A DNA stretch of 6,000 nucleotides from contig CAMWSI010000055.1 in assembly GCA_947176875.1 (NCBI GenBank), positions 1 through 6,000 of the forward strand, read 5' to 3'. The DNA comes from an uncultured Bacteroidales bacterium (lineage in GTDB: Bacteria; Bacteroidota; Bacteroidia; Bacteroidales; P3). Both the position numbers and the translations under genes were made by a program. Shown here one piece after another: positions 1-5,928 of the stretch. Each line of letters opens with the position of its first letter. Within the stretch, counting starts at the first letter, position 1. Below the pieces are notes generated by a model. The model made no database searches, was not told where the DNA came from, and was given only the letters and a program-made list of their open reading frames with translations.

Positions 1-345
1 CGTGACCATAGACGCCCAGGGCGAGGCCGCCACATTTTCCCGCGCCTGGGATGCCGCCGCGCCCTCCCGCTCCACCGCCGTCACGAAAAACGGCCGCCCG
101 CCCCACTCACGGGAGGCCGCCCGTTGCGCCAACATCAAGGCCACCAATCCGGTACCGGTGCCTATGTCCAACAGCCGCAAGGGCTCCGAAATCCGCACGG
201 CATCTTGCAACCCGGAAGTTTCATCCGGCACAGACCGGACCATGGACGCCCACGCGCCCAACAGCACGCCATCCGTTCCCACTTTCATCGCACAACGATT
301 CTGTTCGATCCGGAACTGCTTGAATTGAAAATAAGTATTCGACAT
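1..345 (-). CDS. trmN6: tRNA1(Val) (adenine(37)-N6)-methyltransferase, N-terminal part (3' end outside window)
   Basis: Translating the minus strand from the ATG at 345-343 gives 115 codons, open to the window edge. The start, [20 protein letters not shown], followed by [13 protein letters not shown], is the signature N-terminus of the TrmN6/YfiC family. These cytoplasmic enzymes use S-adenosylmethionine to methylate N6 of adenine 37 in the anticodon loop of tRNA1(Val). The SAM-binding glycine motif [15 protein letters not shown] lies at residues ~60-74. The acidic end of the next strand (AVERE, ~90-94) and [12 protein letters not shown] (~100-111) follow in the usual order. The catalytic NPPY motif would lie beyond the window, so intactness cannot be judged. 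Compared with the E. coli protein as I recall it, there is an extra loop of roughly 15 residues between AWA and the SAM motif (~34-57). The gene has its own promoter and is separated from the upstream flavodoxin by a terminator. Confidence 0.93.
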   Translation of the reverse strand, partial: MSNTYFQFKQFRIEQNRCAMKVGTDGVLLGAWASMVRSVPDETSGLQDAVRISEPLRLLDIGTGTGLVALMLAQRAASREWGGRPFFVTAVEREGAAASQARENVAASPWASMVT

Positions 346-365
346 ACCGACTATCAGGCTCTACG

Positions 366-396
366 CAAAATTAAACAATTCCCTTGCCACCGGCAA
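366..396 (-). promoter_or_regulatory. Bacteroidetes-type promoter of trmN6
   Basis: The minus strand reads TAATTTTG at 373-366, a perfect match to the -7 consensus TAnnTTTG. A TTG at 396-394 lies 20 bases upstream, suitable for the -33 element. Transcription would start near 359, leaving a leader of about 14 bases before the ATG at 345. Both elements and their spacing fit, which makes this the best complete promoter in the window. Confidence 0.65.
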
Positions 397-478
397 CCGC
401 AACGACCTTACCGACCGTCGCAACGCCTTCCGCCGCTAAACGATGCCGCGCAACGGCGGCACCGCAGCCGACGGAAAT

Positions 479-516
479 AAAAAAACGCATGCACCGACAT
501 AAAGCCGGCGCATGCG
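479..516 (-). terminator. Intrinsic terminator of the flavodoxin gene
   Basis: CGCATGC at 486-492 pairs with GCATGCG at 510-516. After one A/C mismatch, CCG (494-496) pairs with CGG (506-508), leaving a 9-base loop. On the minus strand the stem is followed directly by seven T residues (485-479), then ATTT. It lies about 40 bases past the flavodoxin stop codon, the expected place for a rho-independent terminator, and it separates that gene from trmN6. Confidence 0.8.
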
Positions 517-558
517 CGAACCAACAACCTTAAAAAACCAAAAACCCGAAAACGGGAA

Positions 559-1161
559 CTACTTTATAATACCAATACTCTGTAACCATTTCCGAACACC
601 CGGTCCGGCGCTTTCGACGGCATCACCGTTCACGGCAAATCCTTTCAGCGTCTGCGCGCCTTCGCACATCTTCACGATATCCGCCTCGCAACGCGCCATA
701 CCGCCGCCTCCGTGGGTCACAAACGGCACCACCGTCTTGCCCGCCAAATCGCCCTCTTTCAAAAAGGCCGCCACCGTCGGCGCCATCGTGCTCCACCAGT
801 TGGGCGTACCTACAAAAACCACATCGTAATCGGCCAGATTCGCAGGCATGGCCTTTATCGCATGTACTTCTCCCTTTTGAATTTCGGCTTTAGCCTGATC
901 CACCACCGTCCGATAGTCGGAAGAATAAGCCTCCCGAGCTTCTATTTCAAAAATATCCGCGCCCGTCAAAGCCTTGATCTGTTCGGCTATCACACGCGTA
1001 TTGCCGCCCCAGGAGTAATAAACCACCAGCATCTTCTTTCCGGCCGTTTCCGCCTTTTCGCCGGCCATCCGGCCCGAAACCGATGCCGAAGCCGCCGCGC
1101 CGGACGTCAGCCCGGCCGCCAATCCGATTATTGTCATAACTTTACAAATAAACCGTTTCAT
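559..1161 (-). CDS. Exported flavodoxin-family protein
   Basis: A 200-residue flavodoxin-like protein with a signal peptide. The start MKRFICKVMTIIGLAAGL has a basic end and a hydrophobic core; AxA-type cleavage is likely near residue 26, followed by a short polar linker. The flavodoxin domain begins at ~43 (KKMLVVYYS). The FMN phosphate loop is SWGGNT (50-55), VVFVGTPNWWS (114-124) is the strand and loop flanking the flavin, and PFVTHGGGG (146-154) is the third flavin-side loop. This pattern fits the Flavodoxin_4-like group rather than classical short electron-transfer flavodoxins. Role: FMN-dependent electron transfer or quinone-type reduction, probably in the periplasm; the partner is unknown. 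A GTG at 1188 would add nine residues but overlaps the -7 box, so the ATG at 1161 is preferred. The gene is monocistronic, with its own promoter and terminator. Confidence 0.9.
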   Translation of the reverse strand: MKRFICKVMTIIGLAAGLTSGAAASASVSGRMAGEKAETAGKKMLVVYYSWGGNTRVIAEQIKALTGADIFEIEAREAYSSDYRTVVDQAKAEIQKGEVHAIKAMPANLADYDVVFVGTPNWWSTMAPTVAAFLKEGDLAGKTVVPFVTHGGGGMARCEADIVKMCEGAQTLKGFAVNGDAVESAGPGVRKWLQSIGIIK

Positions 1162-1187
1162 AACTCTTGTTTTTCGAATTAATATCA

Positions 1188-1195
1188 CAAAGGTA
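1188..1195 (-). promoter_or_regulatory. -7 box of the flavodoxin gene
   Basis: The minus strand reads TACCTTTG at 1195-1188, a perfect TAnnTTTG match. It is followed by an AT-rich leader leading to the ATG at 1161. No TTG lies at the expected ~20-base distance upstream (TGG is found there), so the -33 element is weak or absent. The transcription start would be near 1181. Confidence 0.6.
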
Positions 1196-1272
1196 GGGCT
1201 TATCTCTTCAATCCGCCATACACAAATTCCCGAAAATATTACCCGAATTACGGATTTTTCCGGCTACGGCAC

Positions 1273-1298
1273 CCACAACGGCCGTGAACGGCCCGTGG
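1273..1298 (-). terminator. Possible hairpin terminator after the TPR-HTH regulator gene
   Basis: Just past the regulator stop codon (1303-1301), CCAC (1273-1276) and GGCCG (1280-1284) can pair with CGGCC (1289-1293) and GTGG (1295-1298) around a TGAA loop. There is a small asymmetric internal loop (AAC opposite C). No T-run follows on the minus strand, so this is at best a weak or factor-dependent terminator, or a 3'-end stabilising stem. Confidence 0.3.
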
Positions 1299-1300
1299 TC

Positions 1301-3013
1301 TCACAAGGCCTCTATGAAAGTCGATAGATTTATCTCCGCGTTCAATCCCAATTTCTTACGCAAACGGAAACGGGCCTGCTCCACACTGCCCACCGTGGTA
1401 TGGGTCAATTGGGCGATTTCTTTGGAGTTCATGCCGAGCTTCAGATAAGCGCAGAGTTTTTTCTCGCCCGGACTGAGATTGGGGAACCGTTTGTTCAGAT
1501 TCTTGAAGAAATCGGTATGCACCTGCTCGAACCGCATTTCGAATTCTTCCCATGTCGTATCCTTGGCCGAAAGCGACAATTCCCGGATTACATCGTCGAT
1601 AATGGGCTTATTGCTGTTCTTGAACAGATGCTTGGACTGCGACAGCCTGTCGGCGATAACGGCGATGCTCTGGTTCTTCTGCTGCAGATACATCGTCTGA
1701 GTTACAATTTCCTTGTTGCGCCGTTCCAGTTCCAACGACATGTTTTTCTGTTTCAACTTAATGTTGTCGAGTTTGAGCCGTTGCCGCGAATACAATACCC
1801 ACAACACGACCAATACGAGAACGGTCAAGACGCCGGAGGCCCCCCAGGTCAGCAGATGTTTCCGGCGTTCGGCCTCCAGCACCGCCATCTGCTGTTTATA
1901 TTGATATTCGTGCGTAAGTCTATCGAGATTGTCCCGGTTGGTCCGCAGGTTGAGCGAGTCTTTCAACTCCGATTGCCGCACTTCATATTCATAAGCGTTC
2001 CGGTAATCGCCGGCCTGCCCGTAAATGGACGCCAGATGGGTATAGGCGTACATCCGGATCTCCGCATCGGCCGTCACGCTGTCGGTAGCCAGAAAATACA
2101 GCAAGGCTGAATCCGTCTGATGCAACAAATAGTGCGCGTAACCTATATAGTAGAGCGCCTGCGCTTCCGACAACGGATTATGCCGGTTCCGGGCCGCCGC
2201 TAAAGCCGCTTCCCCGAACCGCAATACGTCTTCGATACGGCCCATATCTATATATATACGGCAAAGATTCAACTGAATCCGCGATTGATTGTAAGGAATC
2301 CCCTCCTTCTCGATAAGATCTATCAAAGATTTGAGCAACTCCTCGCCCGCCGCCTCGTTGTCCGAAAAAAGATAACACAAAGCCAGATTGTTATTCAGAA
2401 GTACATATTCCCGCTTGTCGTCCGTATCGACCGACGCCAAACCGTCGGCGAACAACCCGCGGGCCTTGTCGAAATTGGTCTGTTTGGCGAAAAGCACCGC
2501 CAACGCATTGTAGGCGGCCGCCAAACGATTGGAAGGCGGGAAATTGCGGAAAATATCAATGGCCGACGTCAAATTGGCGTAAGCGGCATCGAACACCCCC
2601 ATTTTCAAATAAACGGTACCGATCTGATACAGCGATTGCGCGTAGAGCAGGTCGTCGTCCAACTGTTGGGCCAATTCACCAAGCGTCTTACTCAGTTCCA
2701 GGGATTTATCGTAATCGCCCTTGGTCTTATGCGCATCGACGATGTACGTAAGCGCTTCCGCCTGCCGCCGTTTGTCCTGCATGGCAACACTCTCGGTATA
2801 GGCCTTGTTCGCAAAATAAAGACAGGAATCCTCGTTCAGAAATTTATAGTAGTCCGCCTGTTCCAGAAACGACAACGCCGGCTTGGACGGCAACGATACG
2901 GCCTGAGCCGACACAGGCCGGAGTCCGGACGACACTACCGCCGCAACCGACATGGCCACCGCAACCGGCCACCCGCCGATTCCATATAATATGTTCCGGA
3001 AACCGCACTTCAT
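1301..3013 (-). CDS. Membrane-anchored TPR sensor with LuxR-type DNA-binding domain
   Basis: A 570-residue one-component transmembrane regulator of a type common in Bacteroidota. Order of parts: signal peptide (~1-36, ending PVSAQA); tetratricopeptide helices (~45-355, with TPR-like helix pairs such as YAQSLYQIGTVYLKMGVFDAA and AYTHLASIYGQAGDYRNAYEYE, each longer than one motif); one transmembrane helix (~388-408, WGASGVLTVLVLVVLWVLYS); a coiled coil (~410-455); a linker; and a C-terminal HTH (~511-556, LSPGEKKLCAYLKLGMNSKE, then IAQL and SVEQARFRLRKKLGL). Implied topology: periplasmic TPRs and cytoplasmic coiled coil and HTH. The TPRs would sense a ligand or partner; the coiled coil would dimerise the HTH. 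No kinase or receiver domain is present. Start: ATG at 3013 has an AGGGGG seven bases upstream; ATG 3019 (two residues longer) and GTG 3070 (19 longer) are possible. It is divergent from the surface-protein gene. The targets are unknown. Confidence 0.92.
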   Translation of the reverse strand: MKCGFRNILYGIGGWPVAVAMSVAAVVSSGLRPVSAQAVSLPSKPALSFLEQADYYKFLNEDSCLYFANKAYTESVAMQDKRRQAEALTYIVDAHKTKGDYDKSLELSKTLGELAQQLDDDLLYAQSLYQIGTVYLKMGVFDAAYANLTSAIDIFRNFPPSNRLAAAYNALAVLFAKQTNFDKARGLFADGLASVDTDDKREYVLLNNNLALCYLFSDNEAAGEELLKSLIDLIEKEGIPYNQSRIQLNLCRIYIDMGRIEDVLRFGEAALAAARNRHNPLSEAQALYYIGYAHYLLHQTDSALLYFLATDSVTADAEIRMYAYTHLASIYGQAGDYRNAYEYEVRQSELKDSLNLRTNRDNLDRLTHEYQYKQQMAVLEAERRKHLLTWGASGVLTVLVLVVLWVLYSRQRLKLDNIKLKQKNMSLELERRNKEIVTQTMYLQQKNQSIAVIADRLSQSKHLFKNSNKPIIDDVIRELSLSAKDTTWEEFEMRFEQVHTDFFKNLNKRFPNLSPGEKKLCAYLKLGMNSKEIAQLTHTTVGSVEQARFRLRKKLGLNAEINLSTFIEAL

Positions 3014-3085
3014 GTTCATGCCCCCTGCCGAAGCGGTTAAACGCGCGAAAGCGGACGAAAACGCCACCACTCAGCAAATCCGGCA

Positions 3086-3093
3086 CAAAGGTA
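3086..3093 (-). promoter_or_regulatory. -7 box of the TPR-HTH regulator gene
   Basis: The minus strand reads TACCTTTG at 3093-3086, a perfect TAnnTTTG. A TTTG at 3111-3108 lies only 14 bases upstream, closer than the usual ~20, so the -33 element is uncertain. Transcription would begin near 3079, giving a leader of about 65 bases to the ATG at 3013. The GTG at 3070 would instead leave a leader of only about 9 bases. Confidence 0.6.
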
Positions 3094-3321
3094 ACTCTTT
3101 TTGAGAACAAAACGTATTACAGGAATTATTGTAAAACGATTGGAAGATGAAAAAATTTGCAAAAAATGTCGGGCGTATCGAAAATTTTTCTATATTGGAA
3201 ACCCGTTACAGAGGGGAATACGGAAATAAATTTATTAAATCCTCATTTTCATGCAACTAACGGGGTATTAAATGAAACATTAACTAAATAACATCTTATA
3301 AACAATCAAAACTAAAAACTT
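3094..3321 (+). promoter_or_regulatory. AT-rich divergent control region and leader of the surface-protein gene
   Basis: This stretch is much richer in A and T than its flanks and contains no convincing gene. No perfect TAnnTTTG faces the plus strand. Two one-mismatch candidates exist: AAAATTTG at 3152-3159, with TTG at 3129-3131 exactly 20 bases upstream, and TATATTGG at 3191-3198 with no matching -33. Either gives a leader of roughly 115-155 bases. Possible protein-binding sites are the odd palindrome GAAAATTTTTC (3180-3190), the perfect 12-base palindrome AATAAATTTATT (3225-3236) and a direct repeat TATTAAAT (3233-3240 and 3266-3273, 33 bases apart). No Shine-Dalgarno precedes the ATG at 3322; the bases there are A-rich, as is usual in this phylum. 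Confidence 0.45.
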
Positions 3322-5850
3322 ATGAAAAAAATCTTTCTGACCTTGTTGGTCTTTGCGCTATATATATGCAGCGCGGGGACAAGCCATGCCGGTGTAACGG
3401 TAAGCGGCACTTTACACACAGGCACAACCTCTATGCCTAAACATGGCAGAGTAGTCGGCACCATCCGGCTGCTGCAAAACGATGAAACGCGATATACGGC
3501 CTCCATTACCGTTAAAGACGGTAAATCTGTCTTTACTGTCGAAAATGTGGATCCCGGTACATACCAGTTACAAGCCGAATGCACGGGAACGGAAGACAGA
3601 TATCTTTATAACTTATATAAAGAGCCTAACTATACTATTACTGTGGGTGAAACAAATTACACACTGCCGACGGCATCCAACGGCTCCCGTATGTATAGCT
3701 ATGGGGCGAATTCTATCATTCAGTTCATGGGGAGAGATTATGCCGAAGACGGAACTTACACTGAAACCGGACCGGTCGCCAACGCTACGGTTACATTTGA
3801 AAACGAAGGAAAAGAACCTGTCACGAAAACTACAGCCGAAGACGGTACCGTACAATTCACCATGCTCAATTCCATTTCATACCGCTTTACCGTCAAAGCC
3901 GCCACCTATAAAGACACCGTTTTTGAATTCCGCAACGGCGGCATCGTTGAAAATTATACTTGGTACATCCGCAAAAAAGCTGTCTATACCGGAGAAACCG
4001 TCAAGGTATCGGGTTCGGTAACTCTGGACGGCGAAACGGTAACGACCTTGCCCGAAGGCCTGAGCCTGCGCGTGACGCCGGCCGAAGCCGACTGGCAGAC
4101 AGCCGAAGTAGCCGATGGCCGATACGAGTTCGCGGCCGTTCCAAGAGGAGCAGCCACGTTGCAGGTACACGAAGCCGACGCCATCAAAAACGGGCAACTG
4201 GCTTACGAGTACCGGATCAAGACACCGGCCGAAGCCTTGGAACTGGGCGAAGACGCTGAAGTAGATCAGCCCATCGACATAGAACGATTTGCATCCAAAG
4301 TACAATGTACGTTTTCCGGCCTTCCCCAAACGCATTCCGGTTATGTCTATCTGAAAAGCGACGGCAAGACCGATACCGCGGAGTTGAGGAACGACGGTTG
4401 CGTTTTCCGCGGCATACTGCCGGGGACCTATACGCTGGAGGTTTTCTGTCGCCAAGGCTATGAACCCCGGTCGGTTCCGGCCGAAGTGGTCGTGACGCGC
4501 GAAGCCGACGTCACCGTGCCGGAAATAACCATGGTACCCGCCGCCTCCGTCCTGAACTTTGTATGCGACGAGCTCTTATTTCATAACAAATACATCGACA
4601 GCACAATACATCTGAAACACGCTTTCTTGGAATTGTGGAACGAAGACGGCACCCAATTGCTGGACACCGTGACTTCCGATTCGCGCGGCTATTTCCGTCT
4701 GACCCACGACGGAGGCCGAATCGGCGACCAATACAGGATTAAACTGTTCCATCCGGACATCCGGCCGATCCAAATCGATGTGACGGCAACGGCCGTACGA
4801 ACCGACATCGTTTTCGAAAACGTCGCGTTCAAACCTATCCCGACACAGGTCCTTGACTTTGCCGGCGTCTGGGATCAAACCGCGAAAGCCGTGACATTGA
4901 CTTGGAACTGGCCCGAAAAGATGACGGATCTGGAGATTGCCGAAATAACGCTGGACCGCCGGTCGGGTACGACCGAACCGGTCGTCGTGAATACATGGAC
5001 CGCTCCGGCGATGGATGCCCTTCCCAAGACTTTCAGCGACGACAAAGCCGAAAACGGCCGGGCATACACCTATGCTTGCAGCATCCGATATACCAATACG
5101 CTCGACACCACGCTCGTAACGACACTTGACATCGACCTGCGGACCAAATACATGTTGGAATACGGGGCCAACGATGCCGGCATGGGCGAAATAACGAGCC
5201 TTTTCGCACCCGGCGAATACTTGGCCGGTACGGAAATCAAACTGACCGCCAAACCGAAAAGCGGTTATACACTATTGTATTGGGTTGCCGGCACCGACAA
5301 AGATACCGTAACCGAAGCGACCGAATTCGCATTCAAACTGACGCAAGATACGAATCTGACGGCGGTATTCGCAAAAATAGAAGAGAATGTGCAATATACG
5401 CTTACCCTCTCGGCCAACGACGCGGCATGGGGCATTGTGGATGGCGGCGGTACATTCGACGCCGGCACGGAAGTGACGGCTACGGCTACGCCGGTTCAAG
5501 GCTATAAATTCATGGCTTGGACAAACGGCAACGACACCGTCAGCACATCGCCCGCCTACAAATTCGCTTTGAACAGAGACATGACGCTGACGGCTCATTT
5601 CGCACCCGAAACCGGTAACGAAAACCTTGAAGTTTACGCGTGGTCGGTACGTTCCGAAAACGGCGTATTGGTTATCAATGGCCTGGAAGGAGACCGCTAC
5701 ACGGTTTACGACCTCAACGGCCGCATGGCGGGTCAAGCGCATTGCACCGGCGCGGAAATCCGTCTGACGGTTGCGCCTAACCAACTCTATGTCGTACGCC
5801 GGGCTACTGCCGGAGGCGCTTTCGGATTTAAGAAAATAGTCGTCCGCTAA
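3322..5850 (+). CDS. Secreted multidomain surface protein with Cna-B-like folds, InlB-type repeats and T9SS-like C-terminus
   Basis: An 842-residue exported protein with no recognisable catalytic domain. MKKIFLTLLVFALYI starts a signal peptide, likely cut after SHA (residue 23). Next come about five beta-sandwich segments of the carboxypeptidase-regulatory/Cna-B type (~25-107, 148-213, 225-318, 325-403, 408-503). These show recurring turns such as VENVDPGTYQLQ, FRGILPGTYTLEV and DSRGYFRL. A fibronectin-III-like segment follows (~505-606), then two divergent InlB B-type repeats (~609-684 and 691-761). The C-terminal module (~768-842) has YTVYDLNGRMAG and ends FGFKKIVVR, resembling type IX secretion (type A) sorting domains or related Bacteroidales C-terminal domains such as DUF6383. 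Likely role: outer-surface or secreted adhesion or binding; the ligand is unknown. C16 lacks a proper lipobox, so a lipoprotein is unlikely. The first ~640 bases are AT-richer than the rest. It lies divergent from the TPR-HTH regulator. Confidence 0.88.
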   Translation: MKKIFLTLLVFALYICSAGTSHAGVTVSGTLHTGTTSMPKHGRVVGTIRLLQNDETRYTASITVKDGKSVFTVENVDPGTYQLQAECTGTEDRYLYNLYKEPNYTITVGETNYTLPTASNGSRMYSYGANSIIQFMGRDYAEDGTYTETGPVANATVTFENEGKEPVTKTTAEDGTVQFTMLNSISYRFTVKAATYKDTVFEFRNGGIVENYTWYIRKKAVYTGETVKVSGSVTLDGETVTTLPEGLSLRVTPAEADWQTAEVADGRYEFAAVPRGAATLQVHEADAIKNGQLAYEYRIKTPAEALELGEDAEVDQPIDIERFASKVQCTFSGLPQTHSGYVYLKSDGKTDTAELRNDGCVFRGILPGTYTLEVFCRQGYEPRSVPAEVVVTREADVTVPEITMVPAASVLNFVCDELLFHNKYIDSTIHLKHAFLELWNEDGTQLLDTVTSDSRGYFRLTHDGGRIGDQYRIKLFHPDIRPIQIDVTATAVRTDIVFENVAFKPIPTQVLDFAGVWDQTAKAVTLTWNWPEKMTDLEIAEITLDRRSGTTEPVVVNTWTAPAMDALPKTFSDDKAENGRAYTYACSIRYTNTLDTTLVTTLDIDLRTKYMLEYGANDAGMGEITSLFAPGEYLAGTEIKLTAKPKSGYTLLYWVAGTDKDTVTEATEFAFKLTQDTNLTAVFAKIEENVQYTLTLSANDAAWGIVDGGGTFDAGTEVTATATPVQGYKFMAWTNGNDTVSTSPAYKFALNRDMTLTAHFAPETGNENLEVYAWSVRSENGVLVINGLEGDRYTVYDLNGRMAGQAHCTGAEIRLTVAPNQLYVVRRATAGGAFGFKKIVVR
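5146..5604 (+). repeat. Two diverged InlB B-type protein repeats within the surface-protein gene
   Basis: Residues ~609-684 (5146-5373) and ~691-761 (5392-5604) are two copies of one ~70-residue module. Both run from a Y-x-L start through AND, a GT-E turn, T-A-P, GY, a W-containing strand and DTV, to a final LTAVFA or LTAHFA. The copies have diverged at DNA level, so this is an old duplication or repeated domain recruitment rather than a recent tandem repeat. The pattern matches the divergent InlB B-repeat family found in surface proteins. Confidence 0.7.
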
Positions 5851-5892
5851 GCACAAACGTATCGGCATTCATATTGAACCAACCGCAAGCGG

Positions 5893-5928
5893 CGGGGGGG
5901 GAAAAAACACCCCCCCCGTAGTGTTTTT
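5893..5928 (+). terminator. G8/C8 hairpin terminator of the surface-protein gene
   Basis: About 40 bases past the stop codon, C plus eight G (5893-5901) can pair with eight C plus G (5910-5918), a 9-bp all-GC stem around an A-rich 8-base loop. A T5 run follows at 5924-5928, five bases after the stem, which is farther than ideal. A competing stem, AAAAACAC (5903-5910) with GTGTTTTT (5921-5928), places the T-run inside the helix. Termination here is likely, but the exact structure is ambiguous. Confidence 0.65.

Noticed and set aside
430..459. CCGCCG/CGGCGG inverted repeat between trmN6 and the flavodoxin
   Set aside because: A six-base pairing with an 18-base loop in GC-rich DNA, with no T-run; the terminator at 479-516 explains the region better.
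124..480. Plus-strand reading frame over the trmN6 start and the gap beside it
   Set aside because: It overlaps the TrmN6 N-terminus, which is recognisable residue by residue on the minus strand; the frame itself is rich in H, R, Q and P with no motif.
1400..2110. Plus-strand reading frame of 236 codons opposite the regulator gene
   Set aside because: It is fully antisense to a well-supported TPR/HTH gene, has no family resemblance and no promoter, and its residue content is that of a complementary-strand shadow.
2285..2989. Plus-strand reading frame of 234 codons opposite the TPR part of the regulator
   Set aside because: It is antisense, rich in R, Q and I from reversed TPR codons, and shows no domain or start signal.
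3322..3390. Possible lipoprotein signal at C16 of the surface protein
   Set aside because: The residues before the cysteine are LYI, so the required small residue at -1 is missing; AxA-like cleavage after SHA is the better fit.
3877..4455. Minus-strand reading frame of 192 codons opposite the surface-protein gene
   Set aside because: Low-complexity G, F and Q content, no recognisable family, and entirely within a supported gene on the other strand.
5272..5868. Minus-strand reading frame of 198 codons opposite the end of the surface-protein gene
   Set aside because: It lies over the clear InlB-type and C-terminal domains of the plus-strand gene. Its arginine- and cysteine-rich content looks like a shadow.
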